64,000 nt of DNA, from positions 1-64,000 of the forward strand of contig JBNLCM010000106.1 of NCBI GenBank assembly GCA_050303815.1, in the 5' to 3' direction. The notes under the pieces are model-generated. The model was given only the letters and a program-made list of their open reading frames with translations. It searched no databases and was not told where the DNA came from. Shown here in pieces: positions 54,185 through 62,643 of this stretch; position 1 is the stretch's first letter; every line of letters begins with the position of its first letter. This DNA is from Cognatazoarcus sp050303815. Its GTDB lineage: Bacteria; Pseudomonadota; Gammaproteobacteria; Burkholderiales; Rhodocyclaceae. The translations under genes were made by a program, and so were the position numbers.

Positions 54185-55465
54185 GTGACTACCGTTGCTG
54201 TCATCGGACTGGGCTACGTCGGGCTGCCGTTGGCCGTCGAGTTCGGAAAGAAGTTCAAGACGATCGGATTCGACCTGTCCGAGGCAAAGGTCAAGGCGTA
54301 TCGGGATTGCATCGATCCCACCGGCGAGGTGTCGAGCGAGGATCTCCGGGCAGCTACGCAGCTGAGCTGCCATACGGACCCGGCGGCGATCGCCGAGGCC
54401 GACTTCATCGTCGTGGCCGTGCCGACCCCGGTTGACGACGCCCATCAGCCGGATCTCACACCGCTCGTCAAGAGTTCGGAGACGGTCGGGCGCCATCTCA
54501 AGCCGGGGGCCGTCGTGGTCTTCGAGTCAACCGTCTATCCCGGTGCAACGGAGGAGGTCTGCATCCCGATCATCGAGCGTCACTCGGGCCTGCGCTGGAA
54601 AGAAGGCTTCTTTGTCGGGTATTCGCCCGAACGGATCAATCCGGGCGACAAGGAGCGGACCGTCACCAAGATCGTGAAGGTGGTCTCCGGCGACACGCCG
54701 GAAACCCTCGAGACGGTGCGCCGCATGTACGGCGCCGTCATCACGGCCGGTGTCTATCCCGCCAGTTCGATCAAGGTGGCCGAGGCTGCGAAGGTGATCG
54801 AGAACACCCAGCGTGACCTGAATATCGCCCTGATGAACGAGTTGTCCCTGATCTTCCACAAGATCGGGATCGATACACTTGAGGTCCTGGAAGCGGCAGG
54901 CACCAAGTGGAACTTCCTGCCCTTCCGGCCGGGTCTTGTGGGCGGGCACTGCATTGGCGTCGATCCCTACTACCTGACTTACAAGGCCGACATGCTGGGT
55001 TATCACCCGCAGGTCATTCTGGCGGGCCGTCGCATCAACGACGGCATGGGCAAGCATGTGGCGGAGCAGACCATCAAGTCGATGATCCAGGCGGGTTGCG
55101 GCATCAAGGGTTCGAAGGTGGCCGTGCTGGGCCTGACGTTCAAGGAGAACTGCCCCGACCTGAGGAACAGCAAGGTGATCGACGTGATCCGCGAGCTGGA
55201 GAGCTTCGGATGCGAGGTCCTCGTGCATGATCCGGTCGCTGAAGCGGACGAGGCCGTGCATGAATATGGCGTGTCCCTGACCGACTGGGCCGCCCTGCCG
55301 GCGTGCGATGCCATCGTTGCCGCCGTGGCGCACAAGGCATATCTCGACATGGGCGTCGATGCGCTGTTGTCGCGCCTGCGCGAGGGAGGCGTCTTCACCG
55401 ACGTGAAGTCGGCCTTCGATCGCAAGGCGCTCGAAGAGAAGGGTGTGCAGGTGTGGCGCCTGTGA
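54185..55465 (+). CDS. tviB: UDP-sugar 6-dehydrogenase, TviB-like
   Basis: A 426-residue NAD-dependent dehydrogenase of the UDP-glucose/GDP-mannose family. N-terminal VAVIGLGYVGLPLAVEFG binds NAD, PTPVDDAHQPDLTPL is central, and the catalytic cysteine is C256 in GGHCIGVDPYYLTYKA. The sequence best fits the TviB/WbpA group, making UDP-N-acetylhexosaminuronic acid for acidic polysaccharide, though UDP-glucose dehydrogenase is not excluded. The start is GTG 54185 with GAGGTG upstream. It follows prsT by 37 bases. Confidence 0.88.
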   Translation: MTTVAVIGLGYVGLPLAVEFGKKFKTIGFDLSEAKVKAYRDCIDPTGEVSSEDLRAATQLSCHTDPAAIAEADFIVVAVPTPVDDAHQPDLTPLVKSSETVGRHLKPGAVVVFESTVYPGATEEVCIPIIERHSGLRWKEGFFVGYSPERINPGDKERTVTKIVKVVSGDTPETLETVRRMYGAVITAGVYPASSIKVAEAAKVIENTQRDLNIALMNELSLIFHKIGIDTLEVLEAAGTKWNFLPFRPGLVGGHCIGVDPYYLTYKADMLGYHPQVILAGRRINDGMGKHVAEQTIKSMIQAGCGIKGSKVAVLGLTFKENCPDLRNSKVIDVIRELESFGCEVLVHDPVAEADEAVHEYGVSLTDWAALPACDAIVAAVAHKAYLDMGVDALLSRLREGGVFTDVKSAFDRKALEEKGVQVWRL

Positions 55466-55481
55466 CACCCGGACCGGGCCG

Positions 55482-56246
55482 GTGACGCGGCGGCAGGCGT
55501 TATGGGGAGGGCTGGCGCTGCTTGCGGCGCTCTCGCTGCCGGCGCGCGCGGAAGGCCGGCTGGCCGACACCATTGCGCGCGTCAAGCCTTCGGTCGTCGC
55601 GGTGGGAACCTACCAGCGCACCCGAAGCCCGGCCTTCAAGTTCCTGGCCACCGGATTCGTGGTGAGGGACGGCAATACCGCGGTCACCAATTCGCATGCG
55701 GTGCCGGTCATGCTCGATGCCGAACAGTTCGAGCGCCTGGTGGTTGCCCTGCCGGCTGGCGATGGCAAGGGGCAGATTCGCGTTGCGGAGCGGGTTGCGC
55801 AGGACAACGCCCACGATCTGGCCGTGCTGCGGTTCGAAGGGGCGCCGTTGCCGCCCCTCGAACTGGCCGGTGACGAAGCGCTGCCGGAAGGCAGTGAGGT
55901 CGCCTTTACCGGCTTTCCGATCGGCAGCGCGCTCGGTCTCGCCCCGGTCACCCACCGCGGTATCGTGTCGGCCTGGACTCCGATCAGCATCCCGCAGGGC
56001 AACGCGCAGCGGCTCGATCCAAGAATGGTGCGCAGTCTCTCCGAGCCGTTTCGTGTCTATCAACTCGACGCGACGGCCTATCCCGGAAACAGCGGTAGCC
56101 CGCTCTACGATGCGGAGCGCGGCGTAGTGGTCGGCATCATCAACATGGTCTTCGTGAAGAGTACCAAGGAGAACGTACTCTCCGATCCGTCCGGCATCAC
56201 CTATGCCATTCCCGTGCGCTATCTGCGCAGCCTCCTCGCGCCCTGA
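55482..56246 (+). CDS. Exported trypsin-like serine protease
   Basis: A 254-residue S1-type protease without a PDZ domain. The signal peptide TRRQALWGGLALLAALSLPARA has a twin-arginine that may use the Tat system encoded at 24.6 kb. The triad is H72 (TNSHAV), D112 (HDLAVLRF) and S204 (PGNSGSPLY). GTG 55482 gives a proper signal peptide. It lies 16 bases after tviB, so it is probably in the EPS unit and may process surface proteins; that role is inference. Confidence 0.82.
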   Translation: MTRRQALWGGLALLAALSLPARAEGRLADTIARVKPSVVAVGTYQRTRSPAFKFLATGFVVRDGNTAVTNSHAVPVMLDAEQFERLVVALPAGDGKGQIRVAERVAQDNAHDLAVLRFEGAPLPPLELAGDEALPEGSEVAFTGFPIGSALGLAPVTHRGIVSAWTPISIPQGNAQRLDPRMVRSLSEPFRVYQLDATAYPGNSGSPLYDAERGVVVGIINMVFVKSTKENVLSDPSGITYAIPVRYLRSLLAP

Positions 56247-56250
56247 GGGC

Positions 56251-56278
56251 AAAAAAATGCCGCGCTCGCGGCGCGGCA
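56251..56278 (-). terminator. Intrinsic terminator on the minus strand
   Basis: Read on the minus strand: TGCCGCGC stem, five-base loop, GCGCGGCA, then seven T. On the plus strand the A-run precedes the stem and no T-run follows, so it cannot end the protease transcript. No annotated minus-strand gene lies upstream of it. Confidence 0.75.
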
Positions 56279-56303
56279 ATGAGGAGCTTCGTGAAGAATG
56301 AAC

Positions 56304-56321
56304 GGGTGGTGCGCACCACCC
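56304..56321. repeat. 18-bp perfect palindrome
   Basis: GGGTGGTGCGCACCACCC is perfectly self-complementary with no spacer. It could be a protein-binding site or part of a transcript hairpin. Confidence 0.6.
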
Positions 56322-56621
56322 TGGCTGCATGGAGAGGGGACCCCTTTCCGATGCCGGGAATCTCCTCTCCGCTGCTCCGTTCGGCGGCTGTGGATGCGCC
56401 GCCCCGGCTTGCCCCGATCAGGCCCCGCGACCGACAAGGCCATGAGCAAACCCACAGTCTTAATGTTTAGCAGATGTTGGCGGATTTCGCTCGCTCCGTA
56501 CCCGGTCGACGCAGCATGCCTGTGACACAATAAGCGCCCGGCCCGGGTGTGGCGCGTCAGCGCCCCGGGCCACGCATATCCGGACAGAAAGGCACAACAT
56601 CCCACCGGCGGGGGGGCAGAC

Positions 56622-57497
56622 ATGCGCTTCGACAATCAGGAGCAGAGTCGCAATATCGAGGATCGGCGGGGCAGCCGCATGGGCGGCCGTTCCGGACGTG
56701 GCCGGCGGGCGGGCGGTATTGGCATCGGCACCATCGTCATCGCGCTGATCGCCATGTACTTCGGCGTCGATCCTTCGATTGTGCTCAACAATGCCGGTAT
56801 GGCACCCCCGCCGGCCGGCCAGTCGGCCCCCGCGGGACCCCGGCCCGCAGGAGAGGATGCGCTCGCGCGGTTCGTCTCGATGGTGCTCGCCGACACGGAG
56901 AAGACCTGGCATGCCCTCTTTCAGGCAGGTGGGCGCCGTTACGTGGAGCCGAAGCTGGTGCTGTTCACCGGGGCGACCCAGACGGCTTGCGGCGTCGGCC
57001 AGGATGCCATGGGGCCGTTCTATTGCCCGCGCGACCAGAAGGTCTACATCGACCTGGGCTTCTATGACGACCTCCGCGAGCGCTATCGCGCGCCAGGAGA
57101 CTTCGCCCAGGCCTACGTCATCGCGCATGAGATCGGCCACCATGTCCAGAATCTGCTGGGCATCTCCACCAAGGTTCAGGCGTTGCGGCAGCGGGTCTCC
57201 GAGCGTGAGGGGAACCAGTTGTCGGTTCGCCTGGAGTTGCAGGCGGACTGTCTCGCGGGAATCTGGGCGCATCATGCCGACCGTGCCAGGAACGTCCTGG
57301 AGACTGGAGATGTGGAGGAGGCGCTGGCCGCAGCGACGGCGATCGGCGACGATCGGCTGCAGAAGCAGGCGCGCGGCTTCGCCGTGCCCGACAGCTTTAC
57401 GCACGGGAGTTCGGCGCAGCGCGTCCACTGGTTCCGGACAGGCCTGGCGTCGGGCGATTTCGGTGCCTGTGACACGTTTTCAGCGGAGGCGCGCTAA
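56622..57497 (+). CDS. ypfJ: YpfJ-family zinc metallopeptidase
   Basis: A 291-residue membrane-anchored neutral zinc protease. MRFDNQEQSRNIEDRRG is the family N-terminus, one membrane helix follows (GIGTIVIALIAMYFGV), then the catalytic HEIGHH starting at H169, CPRDQKVYIDL and LELQADCLAGIWAHH with the third metal ligand. Substrates are unknown. ATG 56622 matches the family start. Confidence 0.92.
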   Translation: MRFDNQEQSRNIEDRRGSRMGGRSGRGRRAGGIGIGTIVIALIAMYFGVDPSIVLNNAGMAPPPAGQSAPAGPRPAGEDALARFVSMVLADTEKTWHALFQAGGRRYVEPKLVLFTGATQTACGVGQDAMGPFYCPRDQKVYIDLGFYDDLRERYRAPGDFAQAYVIAHEIGHHVQNLLGISTKVQALRQRVSEREGNQLSVRLELQADCLAGIWAHHADRARNVLETGDVEEALAAATAIGDDRLQKQARGFAVPDSFTHGSSAQRVHWFRTGLASGDFGACDTFSAEAR

Positions 57498-57518
57498 CCG
57501 TCGGGTTGGCTTCACGGG

Positions 57519-58142
57519 ATGATCAGAGCGCGGATCCTGCTTGGCGTCGTGGCGATTCTCGGCTTGGCCGCCTGGCCCCATTTCGTTTCGACGGGCACCG
57601 TACGCTTGCTGCTGCTCGAAGACGGGCTGATCGAGAACCTTGCCGTGGTGCTCTGGGTCGGAGCGGCCCTGGTGGCGCTCTTGCGGCGGTTTCCGCCCAG
57701 TCGCTTGATGCTTGCCTACGCGGTGGTCTTCCTTGTGCTGGCACTCCGTGAGTCGGACGCACTGTCGGGGCTGCCGGGAGGCGGTAAACAGGCGCTGCGC
57801 TCGGCCTTCTACCTTGGCGAGACTGGCGCGCCGCTGGCATGGCGGGTCGCGCTCGGCCTGTCGTTGTGCGCGACGGTCTGGGCCTTGGCGGAGGCTGCCT
57901 ACGGCACGCTGCGCAGCCTTCGCGGACGTGGCGAGCTTGACCGGAGAACCTTGCGACGCCTGATCGTGGGCGGGACCGTTCTGGTCGTCAGCCAGCTCTT
58001 CGAGTCGGCGCAGGACTGGGTGGGGGGCTGGGGCAGTCTGGCCCAGCCCTTGGCCCGCAGTTTCTGGTCGCTGGAGGAGTCGCTCGAGGCGGTCGCGCCC
58101 GCGATCATGGCCTTCGCCCTCTTCCGGCCACCGCTCCGCTGA
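57519..58142 (+). CDS. Integral membrane protein of unknown function
   Basis: A 207-residue protein with about five or six membrane helices. Notable charged motifs at helix ends are LLEDGLIENLAVVLW, LALRESDALSG and EESLEAVAPAIMAF, a pattern seen in an uncharacterised bacterial membrane family. I do not recognise a function. It follows ypfJ by 21 bases and may be co-transcribed. Confidence 0.7.
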   Translation: MIRARILLGVVAILGLAAWPHFVSTGTVRLLLLEDGLIENLAVVLWVGAALVALLRRFPPSRLMLAYAVVFLVLALRESDALSGLPGGGKQALRSAFYLGETGAPLAWRVALGLSLCATVWALAEAAYGTLRSLRGRGELDRRTLRRLIVGGTVLVVSQLFESAQDWVGGWGSLAQPLARSFWSLEESLEAVAPAIMAFALFRPPLR

Positions 58143-58175
58143 TTACCGGACTCGGGTCCTATCGCGCAGGCCGGC

Positions 58176-58748
58176 TCACTGGGCGGGATAGGCCTCGATC
58201 GGCATCGAGACGCGGATGTCGTCCGGAACGAAAGGCAGGTACTTGGTCATACCGAACTCGGAACGCTTGACCGTCAGGCTGACATCGGCGCCGCACTTCT
58301 GACGCTTGGTGCTCACTTCCAGGCCGCAATGAAAGCGCTCGACCGCGATGGGAACCTCGCGCAACTGTCCGAGGAGCGCGAGCCGGCCATGGATTCGCAC
58401 CGGAACGCCGGCCTCGAAGTCGATCGATTCCGAGCGATAGATGAGCGTCGGGAACTCGGCCACATGGAAAAAGTCCGGCCCGCGCATGTGCTCGTCCCAA
58501 TCATCCGCACCCATGTCGATCGATGCCGCCTCGATCGTGATGTCCACGGCGCCCGTGCCGGCTTCCCGGTCGAGCTCGATTCGACCGCGGACATCGTTGA
58601 ACCGGCCAAACTGGGTCGAGAATCCCAGGTGGCTGACCGCGAAAACCGGGCGCGAGTGGCGGCCGTCGATGACATAGCTTTCGGCGAGCGCCGGGCTGGC
58701 GGCCAACACGAGGCCGGCGGACAGGAGGGCTGCGACGAGCGTGGGCAT
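58176..58748 (-). CDS. YceI-family periplasmic lipid-binding protein
   Basis: A 190-residue exported protein: signal peptide (TLVAALLSAGLVLAASPALA), then the YceI lipocalin-like barrel, with YVIDGRHSRPVFAVSHLGFS and RIELDREAGTGAVDITIEAAS. YceI proteins bind polyisoprenoid or other lipid ligands in the periplasm. ATG 58748 starts the signal peptide; ATG 58781 is possible. It is divergent from the tetR gene. Confidence 0.9.
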   Translation of the reverse strand: MPTLVAALLSAGLVLAASPALAESYVIDGRHSRPVFAVSHLGFSTQFGRFNDVRGRIELDREAGTGAVDITIEAASIDMGADDWDEHMRGPDFFHVAEFPTLIYRSESIDFEAGVPVRIHGRLALLGQLREVPIAVERFHCGLEVSTKRQKCGADVSLTVKRSEFGMTKYLPFVPDDIRVSMPIEAYPAQ

Positions 58749-58852
58749 GGGTGGGATCCTCGGGAGCATCGGCAACCGCATCAGCATACCGCGATCACCG
58801 GTGCGGCGCGCGAACCTGCGTGCCGGATGCCCGAGCATCGACGGTAAGCTGC

Positions 58853-58880
58853 TTGACTTGAGGACCGAAAGGTCCATAAT
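58853..58880 (+). promoter_or_regulatory. tetR promoter with internal operator
   Basis: TTGACT (58853-58858), 16-bp spacer, CATAAT (58875-58880). The spacer contains GGACC-GAAA-GGTCC (58862-58875), an inverted repeat like the NemR box core (GACC-N4-GGTC). The predicted start falls on the tetR ATG, so the message may be leaderless. Confidence 0.7.
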
Positions 58881-58886
58881 GGATTC

Positions 58887-59474
58887 ATGAGCCTCGGACG
58901 CCCCCTCGAATTCGACCCTGCCTTGGCGCTTGAAGCCGCGCTGGATGTGTTCTGGCAGAAAGGCTTCGAAGCGACTTCGCTGCGCGATCTACTGGATGCA
59001 ATGGGGCTGTCGAAGAGCAGCTTCTACCAAGCCTTTGGCAGCAAGCACGAGCTCTTCGAGCGCTGTCTGGTGCGCTTTCGGAACCGCCAGGTGGGTGCCA
59101 TGTCGCGGCAGCTAGAGCGATCCGCCAGCGGCCGTGCTTTCATCCGCGAGGTCCTCGCCGCCCACGTCGACGAGGCCGCGTGTGGCCGGCCGTCGAAGGG
59201 CTGTCTCCTGATGAACACGGCGACGGAGTTCGCCGGCCGGGACCCGGGTGTCGGTGCGCTTGTCACCGAGGGCACGGCGGCACTGCGCGAGGTCCTGAGC
59301 GAGGCAATCCGGCGGGCACAGGCCGCCGGAGACATTGCGCCGGAGGCCGAAGTCTCGGCCCTGGCAAACTATCTGCTGACGACCATTGCCGGTCTCAAGG
59401 CCATGGTCAAAGCGGGGACGCCACCCGATGTGGTGGCACAAGTTGTCGATGTCGCCCTCAAGGCGCTCGACTGA
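58887..59474 (+). CDS. TetR-family regulator (NemR/AcuR-like)
   Basis: A 195-residue repressor. The HTH lies in residues 10-55 (ALDVFWQKGFEATSLRDLLDAMGLSKSSFYQAFGSKHELF). The ligand domain has RPSKGCLLMNTATEFA, with a cysteine placed like that of NemR/AcuR regulators that sense electrophiles. No ribosome site precedes the ATG. Operators at 58862 and 59492 imply autorepression and control of the downstream tautomerase gene pair. Confidence 0.9.
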   Translation: MSLGRPLEFDPALALEAALDVFWQKGFEATSLRDLLDAMGLSKSSFYQAFGSKHELFERCLVRFRNRQVGAMSRQLERSASGRAFIREVLAAHVDEAACGRPSKGCLLMNTATEFAGRDPGVGALVTEGTAALREVLSEAIRRAQAAGDIAPEAEVSALANYLLTTIAGLKAMVKAGTPPDVVAQVVDVALKALD

Positions 59475-59482
59475 TTTTTTTT
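59445..59482 (+). terminator. Intrinsic terminator at the end of tetR
   Basis: GTCGA and TCGAC form an outer stem; CGCC and GGCG form an inner stem with a five-base loop. The stop codon and eight T follow. The T-run overlaps the -35 of the next promoter, so tetR and the tautomerase unit are separate transcripts. Confidence 0.6.
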
Positions 59483-59511
59483 GACTTTAATGGACCGATC
59501 GGTCCGTATGT
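59481..59511 (+). promoter_or_regulatory. Tautomerase-operon promoter with TetR operator
   Basis: TTGACT (59481-59486) and a weak -10 (CGTATG or GTATGT at 59505-59511) flank a perfect 14-bp palindrome GGACCGATCGGTCC (59492-59505). This shares both arms with the operator in the tetR promoter, supporting control by the same repressor. Confidence 0.7.
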
Positions 59512-59535
59512 GGGTCATAGCAATGGAGAAACAAC

Positions 59536-59757
59536 ATGCCACTGGTTCAGATCAAGGGGATCGCGGGATACCTCGACGGAGAGCAGAAGCGGGAGCTGAT
59601 TGCCCGGGTCACCGACGCCGTCGTGTCGGTCGAAGGGGAGGGCTTGCGCGACATCACCTGGGTCGTGGTCGAAGACGTGCCGAGCGGTGCGTGGGGGGTG
59701 GGGGGGCAGGCGGTCACGCTGGATCTCCTGCGCGACAAGGCGACTGCAACGTCATGA
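59536..59757 (+). CDS. 4-oxalocrotonate tautomerase family protein
   Basis: A 73-residue enzyme with the catalytic N-terminal proline exposed after Met removal (MPLVQIKGIAGYLDGEQK) and VVVEDVPSGAWGVGG, which resembles the family's C-terminal part. Members isomerise keto-enol substrates or act on reactive carbonyls. GGAG precedes the ATG. First gene of the TetR-controlled pair. Confidence 0.88.
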   Translation: MPLVQIKGIAGYLDGEQKRELIARVTDAVVSVEGEGLRDITWVVVEDVPSGAWGVGGQAVTLDLLRDKATATS

Positions 59758-59779
59758 CCCACGCACCGGGAGAGAGACG

Positions 59780-60358
59780 ATGAAAAGCGAGTACAGGATG
59801 CAGCTTCCGCCAGTGCGGCTGGCTTCTGCCGAAGGGGCCGCGCGCGAAGTGCTGGAGCGGGCCCGGGCGCAGATCGGCTTCGTGCCCAACATGTACGCCA
59901 ACATGGCGCACTTTCCGGGGCTCCTCGAAACCTACCTGGCGGGCTATGCGGCCTTCCGGGAGGGCGCCGGATTCAGCCCGGTCGAGCAGGAGGTCGTGTT
60001 TCTCGTCATCAGTCGGGAGAACGGTTGCGAGTACTGCGTGTCAGCCCATAGTGTCCTGGCCGACACCCTGTCTGGCGTGCCGCCCGAAGTGACGAACGCG
60101 ATTCGCGACCGGCGTCCGCTGCCGGATGCCCGCCTTCAGGCACTGGCCACCTTCACGGCAGTGATGGCGAGAAGCCGGGGGCTACCCGGGCGGGCCGACG
60201 TGGCTGCCTTTGTGGCGGCAGGCTTCGAGGAGCGCCACATCCTGGGCGTGGTCCACGCGATTGCGGTGAAGGTCCTCAGCAATTACACCAACCACCTCTT
60301 TCACACGCCACTCGATGGCATGTTCGCCTCCCGCGAGTGGGAGGATCGCGCGACCTGA
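59780..60358 (+). CDS. AhpD-like / carboxymuconolactone decarboxylase family peroxidase-related protein
   Basis: A 192-residue helical protein. The redox motif is CEYCVSAHS, and GFVPNMYANMAHFPGLLETYLAGY is typical of uncharacterised peroxidase-related enzymes of this family. With the tautomerase and a NemR-like regulator it suggests a response to electrophiles or peroxides. ATG 59780 follows GAGAGAG. Confidence 0.88.
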   Translation: MKSEYRMQLPPVRLASAEGAAREVLERARAQIGFVPNMYANMAHFPGLLETYLAGYAAFREGAGFSPVEQEVVFLVISRENGCEYCVSAHSVLADTLSGVPPEVTNAIRDRRPLPDARLQALATFTAVMARSRGLPGRADVAAFVAAGFEERHILGVVHAIAVKVLSNYTNHLFHTPLDGMFASREWEDRAT

Positions 60359-60454
60359 GCCTTCCTTGCGCCTATTGTGGTCTCTCCGCTCCAAGCGTGG
60401 GCGGGTGCGTACTGCCTTCCGGGGGCTGAAATCGTGCCCCCGGTGGCTCACGCG

Positions 60455-60910
60455 CTCAGCCTCGGGGTAGCGACAGGCGTGTCCGACGATGGCGGCGGTG
60501 TCGGGCCGACCCGGGCCGGACGTGGGGCCGGTGGTCGCCCGCGGTGGCTCCGTGTGCCGCAAGAACCACGGGTCGAGCGCGGGCCAATCGACAGCGCTGG
60601 CGTCCTGTTCAGGCTCGGTGGAACGCCCGACCTCCGGCGATGCGCTTGGCGCTGGAGCCAGGGCGGCGCCGTGAGCCCGTGTCAGGTCGGCTTGCCGGTC
60701 GTCCAAATGACGGCAGTCGAACAGCAGGCTGCGCGGCAAACCGGGGATGGTCTGGGAGAGGTGCGGGGTGAAGTCCTTGATCGACAGCGAATCAAGGGCG
60801 AGGCCATCGAAGCCGCAGCTGCTCGGGAGGTCCTCGACGGGCAGGCCGGAGCCCTGGGCGAGCAGCGCCGCCAGCCATTGCCTGGCGGCAGCGTCGCCTG
60901 AGTTCGTCAG
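60455..60910 (-). pseudogene. Remnant of a type I polyketide synthase (ACP and start of KS)
   Basis: The minus-strand frame encodes an acyl-carrier-protein domain: ARQWLAALLAQGSGLPVEDL, then GFDGLALDSLSIKDF with the phosphopantetheine serine in DSLS, then IPGLPRSLLFDCRHLDDRQADL. About 60 residues later TAAIVGHACRYPEAE reads like the first strand of a ketosynthase. Similarity stops there. No start codon, upstream domains or rest of the KS are present in any frame I could follow. It is a leftover fragment of a large modular enzyme. Confidence 0.7.
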
Positions 60911-61353
60911 CGTCACGTGGGTCCCAGGCTGTGGCCGGGTCGGTGCGCGTCGGAGCCCGATGAACCACGACGCACGGCCCACCCGCAGCGGTCCGCCACG
61001 GCGCTCTGCCAGCTGCCATGCGTGGCCTGGATTCGGCCAGACAGCCATCTCTGGCGAGTGCCCATGCCGATGTCTTGGTTGTGGCCACATGTCTGTGGCG
61101 TAACGGAGCAACTGCTTCGCCACGTGGCACGACGCCCCCTGCCAATGCGTTTGTAATGGCATCGGTATCATTCTTGTGCCCTGCAAGTCCAAACTGGCCG
61201 ACGACCCGAATCGATCCCGCGCCGGGCACGCAAGTTGCCAGATTGCCTCGTTGTGGTCGCTGACTGGCGCCGCGCTGTGGTTCGCGCGGTGCGGCTGGCG
61301 AACGCCCGGACATCGTCGCCTCCGCCCCTCAACCTCAACAGAGACTGCGATGA
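60911..61353. other. 443-bp stretch between two gene remnants
   Basis: No supported gene. Long open frames exist on both strands, but none reads like a protein family. It may hold further eroded parts of the flanking remnants. Confidence 0.4.
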
Positions 61354-62043
61354 CAAGAGCAAGAGACTGGAGACCAAGTGTGCGTCTATCCCTTCGCCCG
61401 TGTGCAGCACGTGCCGGTCGGGGGCCACGCTGCCGACTGCCTTTGCCCGAGCAGCGTCTTCGCCTGCCGCGAGGGACAGCGTGCCCTGCCGCTCGCCCAC
61501 GAGCGCTGGGTGGCTGCAAAGGCGGCGTCGCCGTCCGACCGGTTTCCACGAGTCGGGGAGGGCGGGTTGCAGGCCTCGGCTGAACTGGCTGCCATGTGGC
61601 CCGCGATTCCTGGCGCCGACTGGGTGCCGGGTGAGAACGAGCACCGGCGCCTTTGGTTCGGTCCGAAGGTCGACGAGGACGACGAAAGCGGCGTGATGAT
61701 CGGCAGGCCGCGTGTCGGCCGCCACGAGTCGCGACTCCTGGTGCCGGCGGTCCACTCCGACGGCAACGAACGCGCAGGCATCCGCTCAGCCAACCTGCAG
61801 GCCCCGCTGGGCACCTACGCGGGCTGGAACATGCATCGCGAGGGCTATGGCGTCGGCGACCTCTGCGGCCTGTCCGGCAGCTTCCTGCCGTTCCCTGCCA
61901 CCGCGGTCGATCGGCTCGCCAGCGGTGATCCGCGCCCCTCGCTCGAGGAGCGCTATGGCGACCACGACGGCTATGTCGCGGCGATCCGGGCGGCAACCGT
62001 TGGTCTGGTGGCCGAGGCTGCGGCATCCGACGTCCTGCGCTGA
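61354..62043 (+). pseudogene. 5'-truncated alpha/beta-hydrolase domain protein
   Basis: About 220 residues resembling the C-terminal third of a large alpha/beta-hydrolase family (members around 600 residues). Recognisable blocks are VYPFARVQHVPV, SDRFPRVGEGGLQASAELAAMWPAIPG, LLVPAVHSDGNERAGI, PLGTYAGWNMHREGYGVGDL and GDPRPSLEERYGDHDGYVAAIRAA. The frame opens at 61354 after an in-frame stop, with only a GTG (61378) as start; the catalytic N-terminal part is missing. A short functional protein is unlikely. Confidence 0.6.
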
Positions 62044-62100
62044 CATCCCCAACCGGATGGGCCTGCGGGCCCGTCCCGACAACTCACAGGAGACAACCAC

Positions 62101-62631
62101 ATGAATGCATCACCGTTTGCCCGTCTTGGACGCGGCGCGCTTGCGATGGGCGCCCTCGTTCTGTCCGCATCGGCCGGCGCGGCGGACCTCACCGTCAGCG
62201 AGAGCGCGACGCTGAAGGCCAGCCCGGCCGCCGTCTGGGCCCTGCTCGGCAAGTTCTCCGGGTTGCCCGGCTGGCACCCGGCGGTGGCGAGCACCGACAT
62301 CATCAAGGGCAAGGACAACGCCAAGGGCGCCGTGCGCTCGATCAAGACCAAGGACGGCGCGGTCATTGTCGAGGAACTGCTGTCCTACGACGGGTCGGCT
62401 CACAGCATGACCTACCGCATCGCCGAGTCGCCGTTGCCCGTGACCGGCTATGTGTCGACGCTGGCGGTTGCGCCGTCCGGCTCCGGCAGCGTCGTCTTCT
62501 GGCGCAGTGCGTTCGGCCGCGATCCGGCCGCCGGGGACGTGTCGGACGACAAGGCACGTGAGATCGTCAGTGGCATCTATCAGGCCGGCTTCGACGGGCT
62601 ACGCGCCGCGCTGGGTGAGGCCCGCCGCTAG
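62101..62631 (+). CDS. Exported SRPBCC-family protein
   Basis: A 176-residue protein with a signal peptide (GALAMGALVLSASAGAA) and a polyketide-cyclase/START-like fold: LTVSESATLKASPAAVWALLGKFSGLPGWHPAV, then VEELLSYDGSAHSMTYRIAESPLPV. Such domains bind hydrophobic ligands. The ligand is unknown. Ribosome site AGGAG upstream. Confidence 0.85.
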   Translation: MNASPFARLGRGALAMGALVLSASAGAADLTVSESATLKASPAAVWALLGKFSGLPGWHPAVASTDIIKGKDNAKGAVRSIKTKDGAVIVEELLSYDGSAHSMTYRIAESPLPVTGYVSTLAVAPSGSGSVVFWRSAFGRDPAAGDVSDDKAREIVSGIYQAGFDGLRAALGEARR

Positions 62632-62643
62632 ACGTCCTCCCCG

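Larger units (their letters stand above)
56247..56621. other. 375-bp intergenic region with minus-strand terminator
   Basis: No convincing gene on either strand. It holds a minus-facing intrinsic terminator (56251-56278) and an 18-bp perfect palindrome (56304-56321). Weak -10-like sequences are seen, but no clear promoter. A short untranslated minus-strand transcript is possible. Confidence 0.45.

Noticed and set aside
56251..56540. tmRNA, 6S RNA or RNase P RNA in the gap before ypfJ
   Set aside because: I compared the minus-strand sequence with remembered hallmarks of these RNAs and found none; only the terminator is convincing.
61140..61160. Sigma-54 promoter near TGGCACG at 61123
   Set aside because: The -24 element is present, but the GC of the -12 element is three bases too far.
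61235..61696. Possible coding frame on the plus strand overlapping the hydrolase remnant
   Set aside because: The 61354-62043 frame carries all recognisable hydrolase blocks; this one is an Arg/Ser/Pro-rich shadow.
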